A DNA stretch of 64,000 nt from Pseudodesulfovibrio indicus (lineage in GTDB: Bacteria > Desulfobacterota > Desulfovibrionia > Desulfovibrionales > Desulfovibrionaceae), in the NCBI RefSeq assembly GCF_001563225.1, contig NZ_CP014206.1, positions 3,639,486 to 3,703,485 on the forward strand, in the 5' to 3' direction. The position numbers and the translations under genes are program-made. Positions within the stretch are counted from its first letter, which is position 1, and the number at the start of each line of letters is the position of its first letter. A model generated the notes under the pieces. The model had not been told where the DNA came from. It saw nothing but the letters and a program-made list of their open reading frames with translations, and did not search any database. Positions 32,701-40,876 of the stretch are shown here, in pieces.

Positions 32701-33420
32701 GGCAACATGCAGCTCAACCTGCCCATCAGCGGGCGGCTGGACGACCCCAACTTCCGCATCGGCGGCATCGTCTTCAAGGCGATCATCAACCTGCTCTTCA
32801 AGGCCCTGACCTCCCCCTTCTCGCTGATCGGCTCCATGTTCGGCGGCGGGGACAACATGGACTTCGTGGTCTTCCAGCCCGGCCGGGCGAAGCTCGACGC
32901 CGGGGGCAAGCAGAAGCTCGACACGGTGGTCAAGGCCATGACCGCACGGCCCAAGCTCAAGCTCGAGGTGGACGGCGTGATCGACGCCACGGCGGACCGC
33001 AACGGGTTGGTCCAGGCCATCCTCGAATACAAGATCAAGAAGGCCAAGTACGAATCCCTGCCCCGCTCCAAGCGCGCGGAAACCACGGTGGAGGAGATGG
33101 TCATCGAACCCGATGAATACGAGGACATGCTCTACGAGGCCTATGCGGACGAGCCGGACGAGGAGGACGTCAAGCCCACCACCCTGTTCGTCACCGACCG
33201 GCAGCCCGTGGAGGTCATGGAGAAGTTCATCCGCGACCGGATCGTGATCACCGACGAGATGCTCCACGAGCTGGAGATGCGCCGGGCCAACGCGGTCAAG
33301 GAGTACATCATCACCAGCAAGCCGGAACTGACCGAACGCGTCTTCCTGCTCGACCGCCGCGAAAAGGCCAAGGGCAAGACCGGCGTGCCCGAGCACCGCG
33401 CCGACCTCGGCATCGACTAA
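29722..33420 (+). CDS. Large DUF748 / AsmA-like envelope protein
   Basis: 1232 residues. A single N-terminal helix (RRTVFWLLTAFIAYTLFGFF, about 17-36) anchors a very long periplasmic region of AsmA/DUF748 type. Repeated strands of the form GAVDFEDQ, GSVDFRDLAL and GAVKFRDDST recur roughly every 300-400 residues. A DUF748 signature, LSPYTLKNLAYPVEKGRLYA, is near residue 925 and KFKTEDWVLDAKNKFFIEQL follows. The C-terminal 190 residues carry an OmpA-like strand-helix segment (VVFQPGRAKLDAGGKQKLDT). Proteins of this class are thought to form lipid-conducting bridges between the membranes. It stands alone, with strong terminators behind it. Confidence 0.8.
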   Translation: MLSFLDKIKIGTPLIRRTVFWLLTAFIAYTLFGFFAVPPILEKVALSQIDTNLHRKGEIGEVYFNPLTLHLRVTGFKIANREEEGDLVAFNSLEISPGASSIWELAPVISLLKIDGLAVNLTFYGEGRYSISDLLGSPEGQAPEETGDQKGAVFPFALYGFELTNANITFDDRPHGKKHVISDIFLRVPFTSSIPDKVKEFTQPKFTAVVNGDPIELKGRTLPFDKTLLTEFELGAVDVNLNQYWKYVPIETPLTLKGGRFTSDISLFFERADAQRMNLYLGGGGTLSDLDLADPARGTVFSMKKLVFEMERFSLGDNALIVKNVAMTRPFFKVVRKADGAINWVDYFPGSQAAPSGPKLKTKADNDAQFVLDIRKFELKEGAVDFEDQCVTGGFKHVFTPLDLSGEGISTRADRPSVFQGSLGTKGFLYLNGQATLEPVAAKFTVSGKDLDLPLFTPYINEAQPLILDSGKAGFSVDLDFSQPGGEPALTVANGSLKLTDLAVRKPDAKEPSLTLDALDVTGAAMDLAGRTVHADEVKLTGPSATVVRNKDGRLDLERLFADAEEEGDEAARAVGDEPETDAEAAVDGEQSPWVATVGRFALEDGSVDFRDLALANPASLGVRKFSLEVDDVTTEKGATIPFSLDGGWTGGGWFSVNGNGSLDPLRSSGSIKVDKLGLRPLDGYLAEDTEMLIADGAVHANLSYTFAGGETPEITVKGGAALSDLKVKTTFDDIEMAGIDRLDVRSIDFASEPGRLSVGEINLNGPRARVHFDKEGRLNIRRALRIPEPPPAPDPAENKATGEAGDEKIVTATKAEPEPAPNPDAPPAEEEGFLETMTIGKVGMQNGAVKFRDDSTTPAFATELTDMTLVLTDIGQSQEARPKVDFKANIGPTPMSVTGVLNPVISPIYSDLAISVSGLELVPLSPYTLKNLAYPVEKGRLYADVKFKTEDWVLDAKNKFFIEQLKLGRKDKRPDAPNIPVEFGLALLQDSNGNMQLNLPISGRLDDPNFRIGGIVFKAIINLLFKALTSPFSLIGSMFGGGDNMDFVVFQPGRAKLDAGGKQKLDTVVKAMTARPKLKLEVDGVIDATADRNGLVQAILEYKIKKAKYESLPRSKRAETTVEEMVIEPDEYEDMLYEAYADEPDEEDVKPTTLFVTDRQPVEVMEKFIRDRIVITDEMLHELEMRRANAVKEYIITSKPELTERVFLLDRREKAKGKTGVPEHRADLGID

Positions 33421-33430
33421 TGCAGCACCG

Positions 33431-33468
33431 GCATCCGGGAGCGGCGCATCTGCGCCGCTCCCGGATGC
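33431..33468 (+). terminator. Perfect 18-bp hairpin after the DUF748 gene
   Basis: GCATCCGGGAGCGGCGCA (33431-33448) and TGCGCCGCTCCCGGATGC (33451-33468) are exact complements with only TC between them. There is no T run, so it may mainly protect the 3' end of the mRNA. Confidence 0.7.
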
Positions 33469-33487
33469 CTCACTGCGGTTGGCAAGA

Positions 33488-33520
33488 AAAAGGGTTCATC
33501 GAATGTCGATGAACCCTTTT
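33488..33520. terminator. Bidirectional terminator between DUF748 and moaA
   Basis: AAAAGGGTTCATCGA (33488-33502) pairs perfectly with TCGATGAACCCTTTT (33506-33520) around an ATG loop. A tracts on one side and T tracts on the other allow it to serve both convergent genes. Confidence 0.85.
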
Positions 33521-33567
33521 GCTTGAACAATGGGACGGCGCAGATCGCCGTTTTTCAACAGTCTGCC

Positions 33568-34575
33568 CTAGCCGCCGATGGAGGCCATGCGCGTCTTGCA
33601 CACGCCGTGGTCGCTGGCGCGCATCTTCTTGAGCAATTCGTTGCCGATGGGCTTGGAGTGCCCGGCGAGGCGGATGATCCGCTCCACGTGCTCCATGCCC
33701 AGGCGCGGGTGGCGCAGGGCCGGGCGCAGCCGATAGACCTTGTCCGAGAACAGGCAGGTCCGCAGGTTGCCGTCCGAGGTGATGCGCAGCCGGTTGCAGG
33801 TGGAGCAGAAGTGATTGGTGTAGGGGGAAATCAGCCCGATGCGGCCCAGGCCGTCCTTGATGTCGTACATCCGGGCCGGGCCGTGGCGGCGCTCGCCCGC
33901 AGCGGTCACCGGGGTCAGCACGGCCAGCTTGTTCGCCTCGGACAGAATCTCGTCCGCGGTCCAGACCCGCTGGTCCTCCCAGCCGGTCTCCAGCCCCACG
34001 GGCATGAACTCGATGAACCGGAAGTCCACGGGGTGGGTACGGGCGAACTCCACAAAGGCGGGCAGTTCGTCGTCGTTGACCCCGTGCATGGCCACGGCGT
34101 TGATCTTGAGCCGCATGCCCGCTTCCAGGCAGCGGTCGATGTTCTCGCGGACCGTGTCGTAGTGGTCGCGGCCGGTGATGGTCTTGAACTTGTCCCGGTT
34201 CATGGTGTCCAGGGAGATGTTCACCCGGCGGATGCCCGCGGCGGCCAGCCGTTCCACATCCGGGCCGATGAGGGTGGCATTGGTGGTCACGCACAGGTCC
34301 AGGTCCTTGAACCGCCCGGCGGCTTCGATCATGAAGTCGCCGAACCCCTTGCGCACGAACGGCTCCCCGCCGGTGAAGCGGACCTTGTGCACGCCGAGGT
34401 TGCGGGCCATGGACATCAGCTCCATGATCTCCTCGTAGCGCAGGATGTCCGGGTGGGGGATGAACTCCATGCCCTCCCCGGCGCAATAGGTGCACCGCAG
34501 GTTGCAGCGGTCCGTCACGCTGATGCGCATGTAGGAGACGGCGCGGCCGTGGATGTCCTCAAGGGTCTTGTGCAT
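33568..34575 (-). CDS. moaA: GTP 3',8-cyclase (molybdenum cofactor biosynthesis)
   Basis: 335 residues, a radical-SAM enzyme that starts molybdopterin synthesis by rearranging GTP. The N-terminal cluster motif is DRCNLRCTYC (about 22-31), followed by VRFTGGEPFVRKGF. The C-terminal cluster motif is FCSTCNRLRITSDGNLRTC with a later Cys. The protein ends ...RMASIGG; the terminal Gly-Gly is needed for catalysis in this family. It is 12 bases downstream of a MoaE-like gene, and MoaC-type partners are not in the window. Confidence 0.95.
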   Translation of the reverse strand: MHKTLEDIHGRAVSYMRISVTDRCNLRCTYCAGEGMEFIPHPDILRYEEIMELMSMARNLGVHKVRFTGGEPFVRKGFGDFMIEAAGRFKDLDLCVTTNATLIGPDVERLAAAGIRRVNISLDTMNRDKFKTITGRDHYDTVRENIDRCLEAGMRLKINAVAMHGVNDDELPAFVEFARTHPVDFRFIEFMPVGLETGWEDQRVWTADEILSEANKLAVLTPVTAAGERRHGPARMYDIKDGLGRIGLISPYTNHFCSTCNRLRITSDGNLRTCLFSDKVYRLRPALRHPRLGMEHVERIIRLAGHSKPIGNELLKKMRASDHGVCKTRMASIGG

Positions 34576-34587
34576 GATCGCCCTTTT

Positions 34588-34950
34588 CTACGCGAAGATT
34601 TCTTTCTTGGTCACGGCCTCGGCCTTGACCCGGTCGAGGAAGTCCGCCAGGGCGGGCTTGACGTTCTCGCGGATGTCGCCGGCCACGATGAGGAAGAGGA
34701 CGTCGTCGCCCGGGACCATGCGGCCCGCGTTGGCGTGAGCCACGGCCCGGAAGATGCCCTCGCGGGCCTCGATCTCCTGCCGGATCTCCTCCATCTTCTC
34801 ATAGTCGGGAGTGATCTCGATGGCCACGACCTCGCCCTTGTCCTTGCGGGACCAGCCTCGGACGACGCCGTTGTGGACCAGCATCATGCCCACGTTGTCG
34901 GCAAAACCGGGTTCCTTCTTCAGATCGGCCAGGGCCTTATTGATATCCAT
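34588..34950 (-). CDS. moaE: MoaE-like molybdopterin synthase large subunit
   Basis: 120 residues from ATG 34950 behind AAGGAG. It keeps the MoaE pattern in short form: MMLVHNGVVRGWSRKDKG, AHANAGRMVPGDDVLFLIVA, then RENVKPALADFLDRVKAEAV with lysines at the end (TKKEIF). MoaE with MoaD inserts sulfur into precursor Z to make the dithiolene. E. coli MoaE is about 150 residues, so this is a shorter variant. Co-transcription with moaA supports the assignment. Confidence 0.7.
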   Translation of the reverse strand: MDINKALADLKKEPGFADNVGMMLVHNGVVRGWSRKDKGEVVAIEITPDYEKMEEIRQEIEAREGIFRAVAHANAGRMVPGDDVLFLIVAGDIRENVKPALADFLDRVKAEAVTKKEIFA

Positions 34951-35315
34951 GATGAACTCCTTGGTGATTCGCTTGAGTACCGGGCAAGGGTATTCCTTGG
35001 TGTCCGGACAGACAACCATTTAATTATTCCCCCGGATCAGACACCTCGCCCGGTGGAAGAAAATAATACCAATGGCCACGTTTCGCGGTATGGTTGGACA
35101 AACGGCCGCACAGGCCGCACCAACATCGGCACTCCTCTCACTGTTGACGACCCGTCGGCATCGACCAGGAGAGGCCGCGCGCCGAAGGCCAAAGCCCTCC
35201 ACTGCCTGGCCGGCGGCACCTGCAACGCGGTCTCGATGCGCAAGGGACGTCGTGCATGGGGCCAGGGACAGCTTCCGGAAAAAACCCGTCCGGAACCGCC
35301 TGGCCCCAACCTTTT
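34951..35315. other. Intergenic region between ispH and moaE
   Basis: 365 bases. The left end should hold the moaE promoter (AT-rich around 35018-35070). The middle (35080-35250) is GC-rich with no recognisable gene on either strand. The right end is a nested hairpin: GGGGCCAGG (35258-35266) with CCTGGCCCC (35299-35307), enclosing TTCCGGA (35273-35279) with TCCGGAA (35289-35295). This probably terminates ispH transcription. Confidence 0.5.
35258..35307 (-). terminator. Nested hairpin after ispH
   Basis: Outer 9-bp and inner 7-bp perfect stems as described for the surrounding region; a run of six T on the minus strand lies inside the inner loop. Placed directly beyond the ispH stop. Confidence 0.5.
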
Positions 35316-36164
35316 TCAGAGGGCGGCCAAGCCGTCCAGGACCTTCTCGATGAGCGACCTCGGCGTGGACGCCCCGGCCGTGACCCCGATGCGGGCGTAT
35401 CCGGCCAGATCCTCCAGCGGAAGGTCGTCCACGGTCTCCACATGACGGCACGGGGTGCCCTGGTCCGAGACGACCTGGGCCAGCCTGCGGGTGTTGCCGC
35501 TGTTGTAGCCGCCGACCACGACCATGAAATCCACTTTCCGGGCCAGCTCCTTGGCCTCGGCCTGGCGCAGCTTGGTGGCGTCGCAGATGGTCTCCAGCAC
35601 GGTCACGTCCAGGTCGCCGCGCTCCTTGAGCCCGGCGGCGATGCGCTCGAAGTGCACCCGGTCCTGGGTGGTCTGCGCGGCCAGCACGTACCGCTTGCCG
35701 GGCACCAGCCCGTGCGCGGCCAGCGCCTCCTCGGAGTCGAACACGAAATACCCGTTGCGGGCGTAGCTCACCAGCCCGGCCACTTCCGGGTGGTCCGCCT
35801 CGCCGTACAGCAGCAGCTCGCTGCCGTCGTCGGCGTGCCGCCCGATGAGCAGCTGCGCCTTCTTCACCCGGGGGCAGGTGGCGTCCTTGATCTTCACCCG
35901 GCGGGCGCGCAGCGCTTCCTCCACCTGGCGGGTGATGCCGTGGGCGCGGATGACCACGAAGGCCCCGGCCGGGACCTCGGACGGATCGGTCGCCATGACC
36001 ACGCCCTTTTCCGCGTACCGCTTGAGCACCTGCGGGTTGTGAATGATGGGACCGAGGATGTAGATGGGGCATCCCTCGGCGCTCAGGATCAGCTTGTCCA
36101 GCCGCCTGAGGGCCAGGTCCACCCCCATGCAGAATCCAGCGGTTTCGGCGAGTACGACTTCCAC
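35316..36164 (-). CDS. ispH: 4-hydroxy-3-methylbut-2-enyl diphosphate reductase
   Basis: 282 residues from a GTG start at 36162-36164 behind GGAAGGAGCG; this start gives the usual length and begins VEVVLAETAGFCMGV. It makes IPP and DMAPP in the last step of the MEP pathway. The three cluster cysteines are visible in GFCMGV, DATCPRV and ETICDATKLRQ. Family segments YILGPIIHNPQV, VVIRAHGI, VVGGYNSGNTRRLAQV and VTAGASTPRSLIEKV are intact. It is alone on the minus strand and divergent from a TetR-type regulator. Confidence 0.95.
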   Translation of the reverse strand: MEVVLAETAGFCMGVDLALRRLDKLILSAEGCPIYILGPIIHNPQVLKRYAEKGVVMATDPSEVPAGAFVVIRAHGITRQVEEALRARRVKIKDATCPRVKKAQLLIGRHADDGSELLLYGEADHPEVAGLVSYARNGYFVFDSEEALAAHGLVPGKRYVLAAQTTQDRVHFERIAAGLKERGDLDVTVLETICDATKLRQAEAKELARKVDFMVVVGGYNSGNTRRLAQVVSDQGTPCRHVETVDDLPLEDLAGYARIGVTAGASTPRSLIEKVLDGLAAL

Positions 36165-36306
36165 TCGGTGCGCTCCTTCCGGGTTCGGCGAACGCCGCCG
36201 TTCCGGGAAAATCCTTGACTTGGCGACTCCACTCATGAATAAAATCCGTCAAACATGCGTTTCAAGCAACGTTGACCTCTTTTTTGCCCGCGCAGGACCA
36301 TTAATT

Positions 36307-36933
36307 ATGAACGAATCCCCGGACGTCAATACCAAAACCGCGCTTTTGCTCGCCGCCATGGAGGTTTTCGCCGACAAGGGCTTCGATTCGGCCACCGTGC
36401 GCGACATCTGCGGCCTGGCCAAGGCCAACGTGGCCGCCGTCAACTACCATTACGGCAGCAAGGACGGCCTGTACGCCTCGGTCCTGGAGGAAATCTTCCC
36501 CAAGGGCGAGGAGTGGAGCTCGGAGGACAACCGGGGGTTGCCCGTTGAGGAGCGGCTGAGAAAGTTCGTCAAGGGACTGGCCGAGGAGATATACCTTCAG
36601 TCCACCGGACAGATCGCCCAGAAATGGGCCATCTTCCTGCGGGAAATGGCCAAGCCGAGCAAGAACCTCGACATCATCGTCCAGCACCAGGTCCAGCCGC
36701 GCGCCAACGAGCTGCGCGACATCCTTTCCGAACTCCTCGGACCGGACACCCCGGACCGGACCCTGGCCTATTGCAGCTCCAACATCTGGGCCTTGATGCT
36801 CGACCATCTGCTGACCAGGCCCATCCTGGACCGCCTCACCCCGCACCGCCCCAGCCTGGAGGTCAACGTGGACGACTTCGTGGATCACGTGGTCTCCTTC
36901 TCTCTGGGCGGCATCATGGCGGTGAAGAAGTAA
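36307..36933 (+). CDS. TetR-family regulator with CecR-type C-terminal domain
   Basis: 208 residues from ATG 36307. The N-terminal helix-turn-helix reads FDSATVRDICGLAKANVAAV followed by NYHYGSKDGLYASVLEE. The C-terminal ligand domain resembles the DUF1956/CecR family (AIFLREMAKPS, then CSSNIWALMLDHLLTRP). No efflux pump or enzyme operon follows, so it may act on itself or distant genes. An imperfect palindrome AAACATGCGTTT at 36251-36262, between the genes, is a possible operator. Confidence 0.85.
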   Translation: MNESPDVNTKTALLLAAMEVFADKGFDSATVRDICGLAKANVAAVNYHYGSKDGLYASVLEEIFPKGEEWSSEDNRGLPVEERLRKFVKGLAEEIYLQSTGQIAQKWAIFLREMAKPSKNLDIIVQHQVQPRANELRDILSELLGPDTPDRTLAYCSSNIWALMLDHLLTRPILDRLTPHRPSLEVNVDDFVDHVVSFSLGGIMAVKK

Positions 36934-36993
36934 GCAAGGGACGCGGGGCCGGCACCCTCCCAGACCATAGACCGGTCCCACGCCGCCTTCCCC

Positions 36994-37036
36994 CCGGAGC
37001 GGGGAGCGGCATCACCGGATGCTTCCCCCCGCTCCG
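36994..37036 (+). terminator. Long hairpin after the TetR gene
   Basis: CCGGAGCGGGG (36994-37004) pairs with CCCCGCTCCGG (37026-37036); inside, GCATC (37009-37013) pairs with GATGC (37018-37022). There is no T run. It lies 21 bases before the next start codon, so it could also act in that mRNA leader. Confidence 0.55.
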
Positions 37037-37057
37037 GCAACCACCGAGGCACGCACC

Positions 37058-37834
37058 ATGCGCCGCGCAACCCTGATCCTGATCCTGGCCGCACTGGCCC
37101 TTCTCCCGCTCCCCGCACGCGCCGAAGCACCGGTCATCCCCTGCGCGGTCATCGCCGAGCACCCCCACGATCCGGGCACCTCCACCCAGGGACTGTTCTA
37201 CCTGAACGGGCTTTTCTATGAATCCTCCGGCGGCTGGGGACGGTCCTTCGTGACCGTGTCCGACCCGGAAACCGGCCGCAGGCTCAAGACCACGAACGTG
37301 GACCCGCACTTCTTCGCCGAGGGCATCGCGCCCGGCGAGGGCGTTTTCTCCATGCTGACCTGGAAATCGGGCATCGGCCTGACCTTCGGGCTGAAGGACC
37401 TGGACCCGCGCCACCGGTTCGCCTTCGCGGCCACGGGAGAGGACCTCGAAGGCTGGGGACTGGCCCGGGACGAGGACCGCTACATCCTGTCCTCCGGCAC
37501 CGCCCGGCTGGAGTTCCGCGCCCCCGGGACCTTCGCCCGCACCGGGACGATCACGGTGCGCGACGGCGACGCGCCGGTCCGGCTGCTCAACGAGCTGGAG
37601 ATGGTGGACGGGTGGCTCTACGCCAATGTCTGGAAATCGGACCGGGTGGCGGTCATCGACATCGGTGACGGCGCGGTCCGCGCCTGGCTGGACCTCGCCC
37701 CCCTGCGCGCCCGGCTGGCCAAGGGGAGCGGCGTGGCCAACGGCATCGCCTGGGACCGGGAAACGGGCCGCTTGTGGGTCACCGGCAAGAAGTGGGACAA
37801 GGTGTTCGAGATCGGGGTCCCGGTCCTACGCTGA
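37058..37834 (+). CDS. Glutaminyl-peptide cyclotransferase family protein, exported
   Basis: 258 residues from ATG 37058, with a signal peptide ending PLPARA-EA. It matches the plant/bacterial glutamine cyclotransferase family, a five-bladed propeller: [66 protein letters not shown]. These enzymes cyclise N-terminal Gln to pyroglutamate on exported proteins. Its stop overlaps the stop of the convergent lgt gene by nine bases. Confidence 0.85.
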   Translation: MRRATLILILAALALLPLPARAEAPVIPCAVIAEHPHDPGTSTQGLFYLNGLFYESSGGWGRSFVTVSDPETGRRLKTTNVDPHFFAEGIAPGEGVFSMLTWKSGIGLTFGLKDLDPRHRFAFAATGEDLEGWGLARDEDRYILSSGTARLEFRAPGTFARTGTITVRDGDAPVRLLNELEMVDGWLYANVWKSDRVAVIDIGDGAVRAWLDLAPLRARLAKGSGVANGIAWDRETGRLWVTGKKWDKVFEIGVPVLR

Positions 37835-38608
37835 CTTGCGGTAGGCCCAGAGCATCCAGCCCGCGCCGAAGAGGATCATCGGCAGGCAGAGCACCTGGCC
37901 CATGGACATCCAGTCCAGGGCCACGAACCCCAGCTGGCGGTCCGGCTCGCGGGCGAACTCCACGATGAAGCGGAAAGTTCCGTAACCGAGCAGGAAGAGC
38001 GCCCCGACGCACCCCTTGGGCCTCGGCTTGGCCGAATACCACCAGACCACGGCGAAGAGCACCGCGCCCTCCAGGGCCGCCTCGTAGAGCTGCGAAGGAT
38101 GGCGCGGCAGCCCGCCCGCGTCCGGGAAGCGCATGGCCCACGGCAGGTCGGTATAGCGGCCCCACAGCTCGCCGTTGATGAAGTTGCCGAGCCTGCCGAA
38201 GAACAGGCCGGGCGGGACCAGGGGCGAGACGAAGTCGCCGACCTCCGTGAAAGTCATGTCATGGGCGCGGCCGAAGAGCCAGCACGCCAGCAGCACGCCC
38301 AGGCACCCGCCGTGGAAGGACATGCCGCCCTCCCAGACAGCGAATATCTTGAGCGGCTCGGACAGGAAATAGGACGGGTTGTAGAACAGGACATAGCCCA
38401 GCCTGCCGCCCAGGACCACGCCGAGGATGGCCCAGGTGATGAAGTCGTCCATCAGCGGCGGGGTCATCTTGTTCCACGGCTTGGTGGCGCGGTAGCGGCC
38501 CAGCAGCCAGCCGGACAGGATGCCGAAGACGTACATCATGCCGTACCACCGCAGGTGCAGGGGACCGATGGAGATCATGATCGGATCGAACTGGGGGAAT
38601 TGCAGCAT
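37826..38608 (-). CDS. lgt: Prolipoprotein diacylglyceryl transferase
   Basis: 260 residues from ATG 38608. It attaches diacylglycerol to the lipobox Cys of prolipoproteins in the inner membrane. Visible features are [20 protein letters not shown], the catalytic-His region [15 protein letters not shown], and the Lgt signature [20 protein letters not shown] followed by RHPSQLYEA. About seven helices are present. The stop overlaps that of the convergent neighbour. Confidence 0.96.
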   Translation of the reverse strand: MLQFPQFDPIMISIGPLHLRWYGMMYVFGILSGWLLGRYRATKPWNKMTPPLMDDFITWAILGVVLGGRLGYVLFYNPSYFLSEPLKIFAVWEGGMSFHGGCLGVLLACWLFGRAHDMTFTEVGDFVSPLVPPGLFFGRLGNFINGELWGRYTDLPWAMRFPDAGGLPRHPSQLYEAALEGAVLFAVVWWYSAKPRPKGCVGALFLLGYGTFRFIVEFAREPDRQLGFVALDWMSMGQVLCLPMILFGAGWMLWAYRKSA

Positions 38609-38721
38609 GCAAAGGTCTCCGGGATTGATGTCCCTGCTTGTTTTCCTCAAAAAATCGGGTACGCTGAAGGCCAACGGTAGGGTGTCCCTTTTTGAACCGG
38701 TCCGTCAACCCCAAAAGAACC

Positions 38722-39468
38722 ATGAACAAGCCGCCTGAACTCGACATCCTGGAAATGCCCGTGGAAGGGCTGGCCGCCTACTGGCTGTCCATCAAGAAGA
38801 TCATGGACGCCCGCAAGGGGCGCGATATCCTGGACGAGGAGATCGCCAACACCTCGGAGCCGTATATCCTGCACCTGCTGGAGACGGTCTTCTCCGGCCT
38901 GGAGACGCCGCTGGTCCGGCGGTTGGCCGAGGTCAGGAAGGATATCCTGATCGACGACTACCGGACCAAGATCGACCTCATGCGGCTGGCCATCTTCGCC
39001 ATCGCGTCCGGCGAGAACCCGCGCATCACCCTGGTGCGCATGGACTCCAAATTCGCCCACCCGCTGATGACCGAGGACCGCGCCTTCGACATGGCCACGG
39101 CCATGTTCGACGCCATCAAGCCCAAGGGCGTGGACCTGGACCTGCTGCTCTCGGTGAACCACAAGTTCCGGGCCGACCGGCTGCTGGTCAAGCTGCTCTT
39201 CTTCACCATGTACGCCCGCCGCGAGGGGCGCCAGAACCTGGAGCGGTTCATCCCTCACCTGGGGTCGCGCTTCTTCTCCGAGGGCGTGTCCCTGGCCATC
39301 GACAATTTCGAGGCCGACTTTTTGGCCAACCACCTGGAATCCATCCGGGACCGGGTCATGATCGATACCGCGCGCAAGATGGACATGGCCCTGGAAATGG
39401 CCCTGGCCATCCGCAACAAAGTCAATTACGACAATATATTCCGTATAGCCAGGACATACATGCCCTGA
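38722..39468 (+). CDS. Conserved-looking cytoplasmic protein of unknown function
   Basis: 248 residues from ATG 38722; a TTG at 38692 could add ten. No signal peptide or membrane helix. It is mostly alpha-helical, with charged helices such as LESIRDRVMIDTARKMDMAL at the C-terminus. I do not recognise the family. It precedes the exported helical protein by 16 bases and probably shares its transcript. Confidence 0.65.
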   Translation: MNKPPELDILEMPVEGLAAYWLSIKKIMDARKGRDILDEEIANTSEPYILHLLETVFSGLETPLVRRLAEVRKDILIDDYRTKIDLMRLAIFAIASGENPRITLVRMDSKFAHPLMTEDRAFDMATAMFDAIKPKGVDLDLLLSVNHKFRADRLLVKLLFFTMYARREGRQNLERFIPHLGSRFFSEGVSLAIDNFEADFLANHLESIRDRVMIDTARKMDMALEMALAIRNKVNYDNIFRIARTYMP

Positions 39469-39484
39469 CAAGGAGGCAACCAAC

Positions 39485-40141
39485 ATGCGTACCACACGAA
39501 GCATCGTTCTCGCCCTCGCCGTCCTGCTGGCCTCGGCCCTGCCCGTCACGGCGGACGTCCGCACCGGCGACCGCAACTTCGAACGCGCCTGGCGGGTCTA
39601 CGTCACCAGGAACACCGAGCGGGCCATGGAATACTTCAAGGCCTCGGCTGCGGGCTACGAGGACGCCCTGAAAATGGACCCCATGGAGCGGACCATGAAC
39701 TTCGAGTCCACCCAGATCAAGGCGAGCATCGCCTTCTACTTCGCCGGGCAGTTTCAGGCCTGCGTCAAGACCGCGAAGACCGCCCTGGGCGACAAGAACA
39801 AGATCTGGGACGCCGCCCTGTTCATGGCCCTGGCCCAGGGCCGCATGGGCGACCAGGACGCCATGACGGATTCCTTCAAGCTCTTCCTGGATGCCAACCC
39901 CTCCCAGCGCTACATCACCACCGAACTGTCCAAGGACCTGCCCGCCCTGACCGGCGGCACCATGTCCCTGGCCGACTTTCTGGACGCCATGGACAGCCAG
40001 GTCCAGCGCCAGTTCGTGGACAACGTCATGCGCTACAACAACCGCGCCGGGATGATCCCGGCAACGGAGTCCTGCGACGGCCAGTTCTGGTGGCGCAAGA
40101 ACAGCTCCCCGTGCATGCGCGGGGTGTACCCCGGCTTCTAA
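39485..40141 (+). CDS. Exported TPR-like protein of unknown function
   Basis: 218 residues behind AAGGAGG, with a signal peptide ending ALPVTA-DV. The central part has helix pairs reminiscent of tetratricopeptide repeats (ERAMEYFKASAAGYEDALKM, CVKTAKTALGDKNKIWDAAL). The C-terminus holds two Cys (ATESCDGQFWWRKNSSPCMR) that could form a disulfide. Periplasmic. No assigned role; co-transcribed with the unknown gene before it, and followed by a terminator. Confidence 0.65.
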   Translation: MRTTRSIVLALAVLLASALPVTADVRTGDRNFERAWRVYVTRNTERAMEYFKASAAGYEDALKMDPMERTMNFESTQIKASIAFYFAGQFQACVKTAKTALGDKNKIWDAALFMALAQGRMGDQDAMTDSFKLFLDANPSQRYITTELSKDLPALTGGTMSLADFLDAMDSQVQRQFVDNVMRYNNRAGMIPATESCDGQFWWRKNSSPCMRGVYPGF

Positions 40142-40147
40142 ACGGCA

Positions 40148-40179
40148 AAGCGCCCGTCCGGTTAACCGGGCGGGCGCTT
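40148..40179 (+). terminator. Terminator after the TPR-like gene
   Basis: AAGCGCCCGTCCGGTT (40148-40163) pairs with AACCGGGCGGGCGCTT (40164-40179), 15 of 16 pairs. Confidence 0.75.
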
Positions 40180-40250
40180 CACCTTCTGCTTGACGAACTT
40201 GCGGGAATGTACAACCATCCGCCAAAACTTCAAACGAACGTCAGGCTTAG

Positions 40251-40865
40251 ATGACCACGGACACCACAGACATTCCGCAACAGTACCTGCGCTCCTTCAC
40301 CAAGGATGAGATCAACGAGATGCCCCTTCGCCATTACGAGGGGGAAATCAAGGTCGTCCGCAGCGAGGAGGACCTCGAAGAGGCCATCGAGGGGATGCGC
40401 GATTCGTCCCTGCTCGGCTTCGATACCGAGACCCGGCCCGTGTTCAAGAAGGGCAAGAAACCCGGCCCGCCGTCCCTGCTCCAGTTGGCCACCGCCGACT
40501 GCGCCTACGTCTTTCAGCTGAACGTCCTGCCCCTGGGCAAAGGGGTCTGCGACATCCTGGCCAACCGCCGCATCCTCAAGACCGGCGTGGCCGTGCGCGA
40601 CGACATCCTCGGCCTGCAGAAGCACGCCCGGTTCAAGCCCAGCGGCTTCATCGACCTCTCGACCATCACCGCCAAGTACAATCTCCAGACCCACGGGCTG
40701 CGCAACATGGCCGCCAACCTGCTCGGCTTCCGCATCTCCAAGTCCGCCCAGTGTTCCAACTGGGCCAAGGACAAGCTCTCGCGCCAGCAGGTCGTCTACG
40801 CGGCCACCGACGCCTGGATCAGCCGCGAGCTGTACCTCGCCCTGGAAGAGCTGGGCCTGACCTAG
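40251..40865 (+). CDS. RNase D-like 3'-5' exonuclease domain protein
   Basis: 204 residues. A single DEDD exonuclease fold: motif I LLGFDTETRP (Asp-x-Glu), motif II region TGVAVRDDILGLQK and motif III VYAATDAWISRELYLALE, with Tyr in place for the DEDDy class. The HRDC domains of full RNase D are absent. It may trim RNA or DNA 3' ends; the true substrate is unknown. Convergent with arfB. Confidence 0.82.
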   Translation: MTTDTTDIPQQYLRSFTKDEINEMPLRHYEGEIKVVRSEEDLEEAIEGMRDSSLLGFDTETRPVFKKGKKPGPPSLLQLATADCAYVFQLNVLPLGKGVCDILANRRILKTGVAVRDDILGLQKHARFKPSGFIDLSTITAKYNLQTHGLRNMAANLLGFRISKSAQCSNWAKDKLSRQQVVYAATDAWISRELYLALEELGLT

Positions 40866-40876
40866 ACCCGCTACAG

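Noticed and set aside
34951-35257. Degenerate coding sequence between moaE and ispH
   Set aside because: Several short frames exist on both strands, but none has a recognisable motif or ribosome site.
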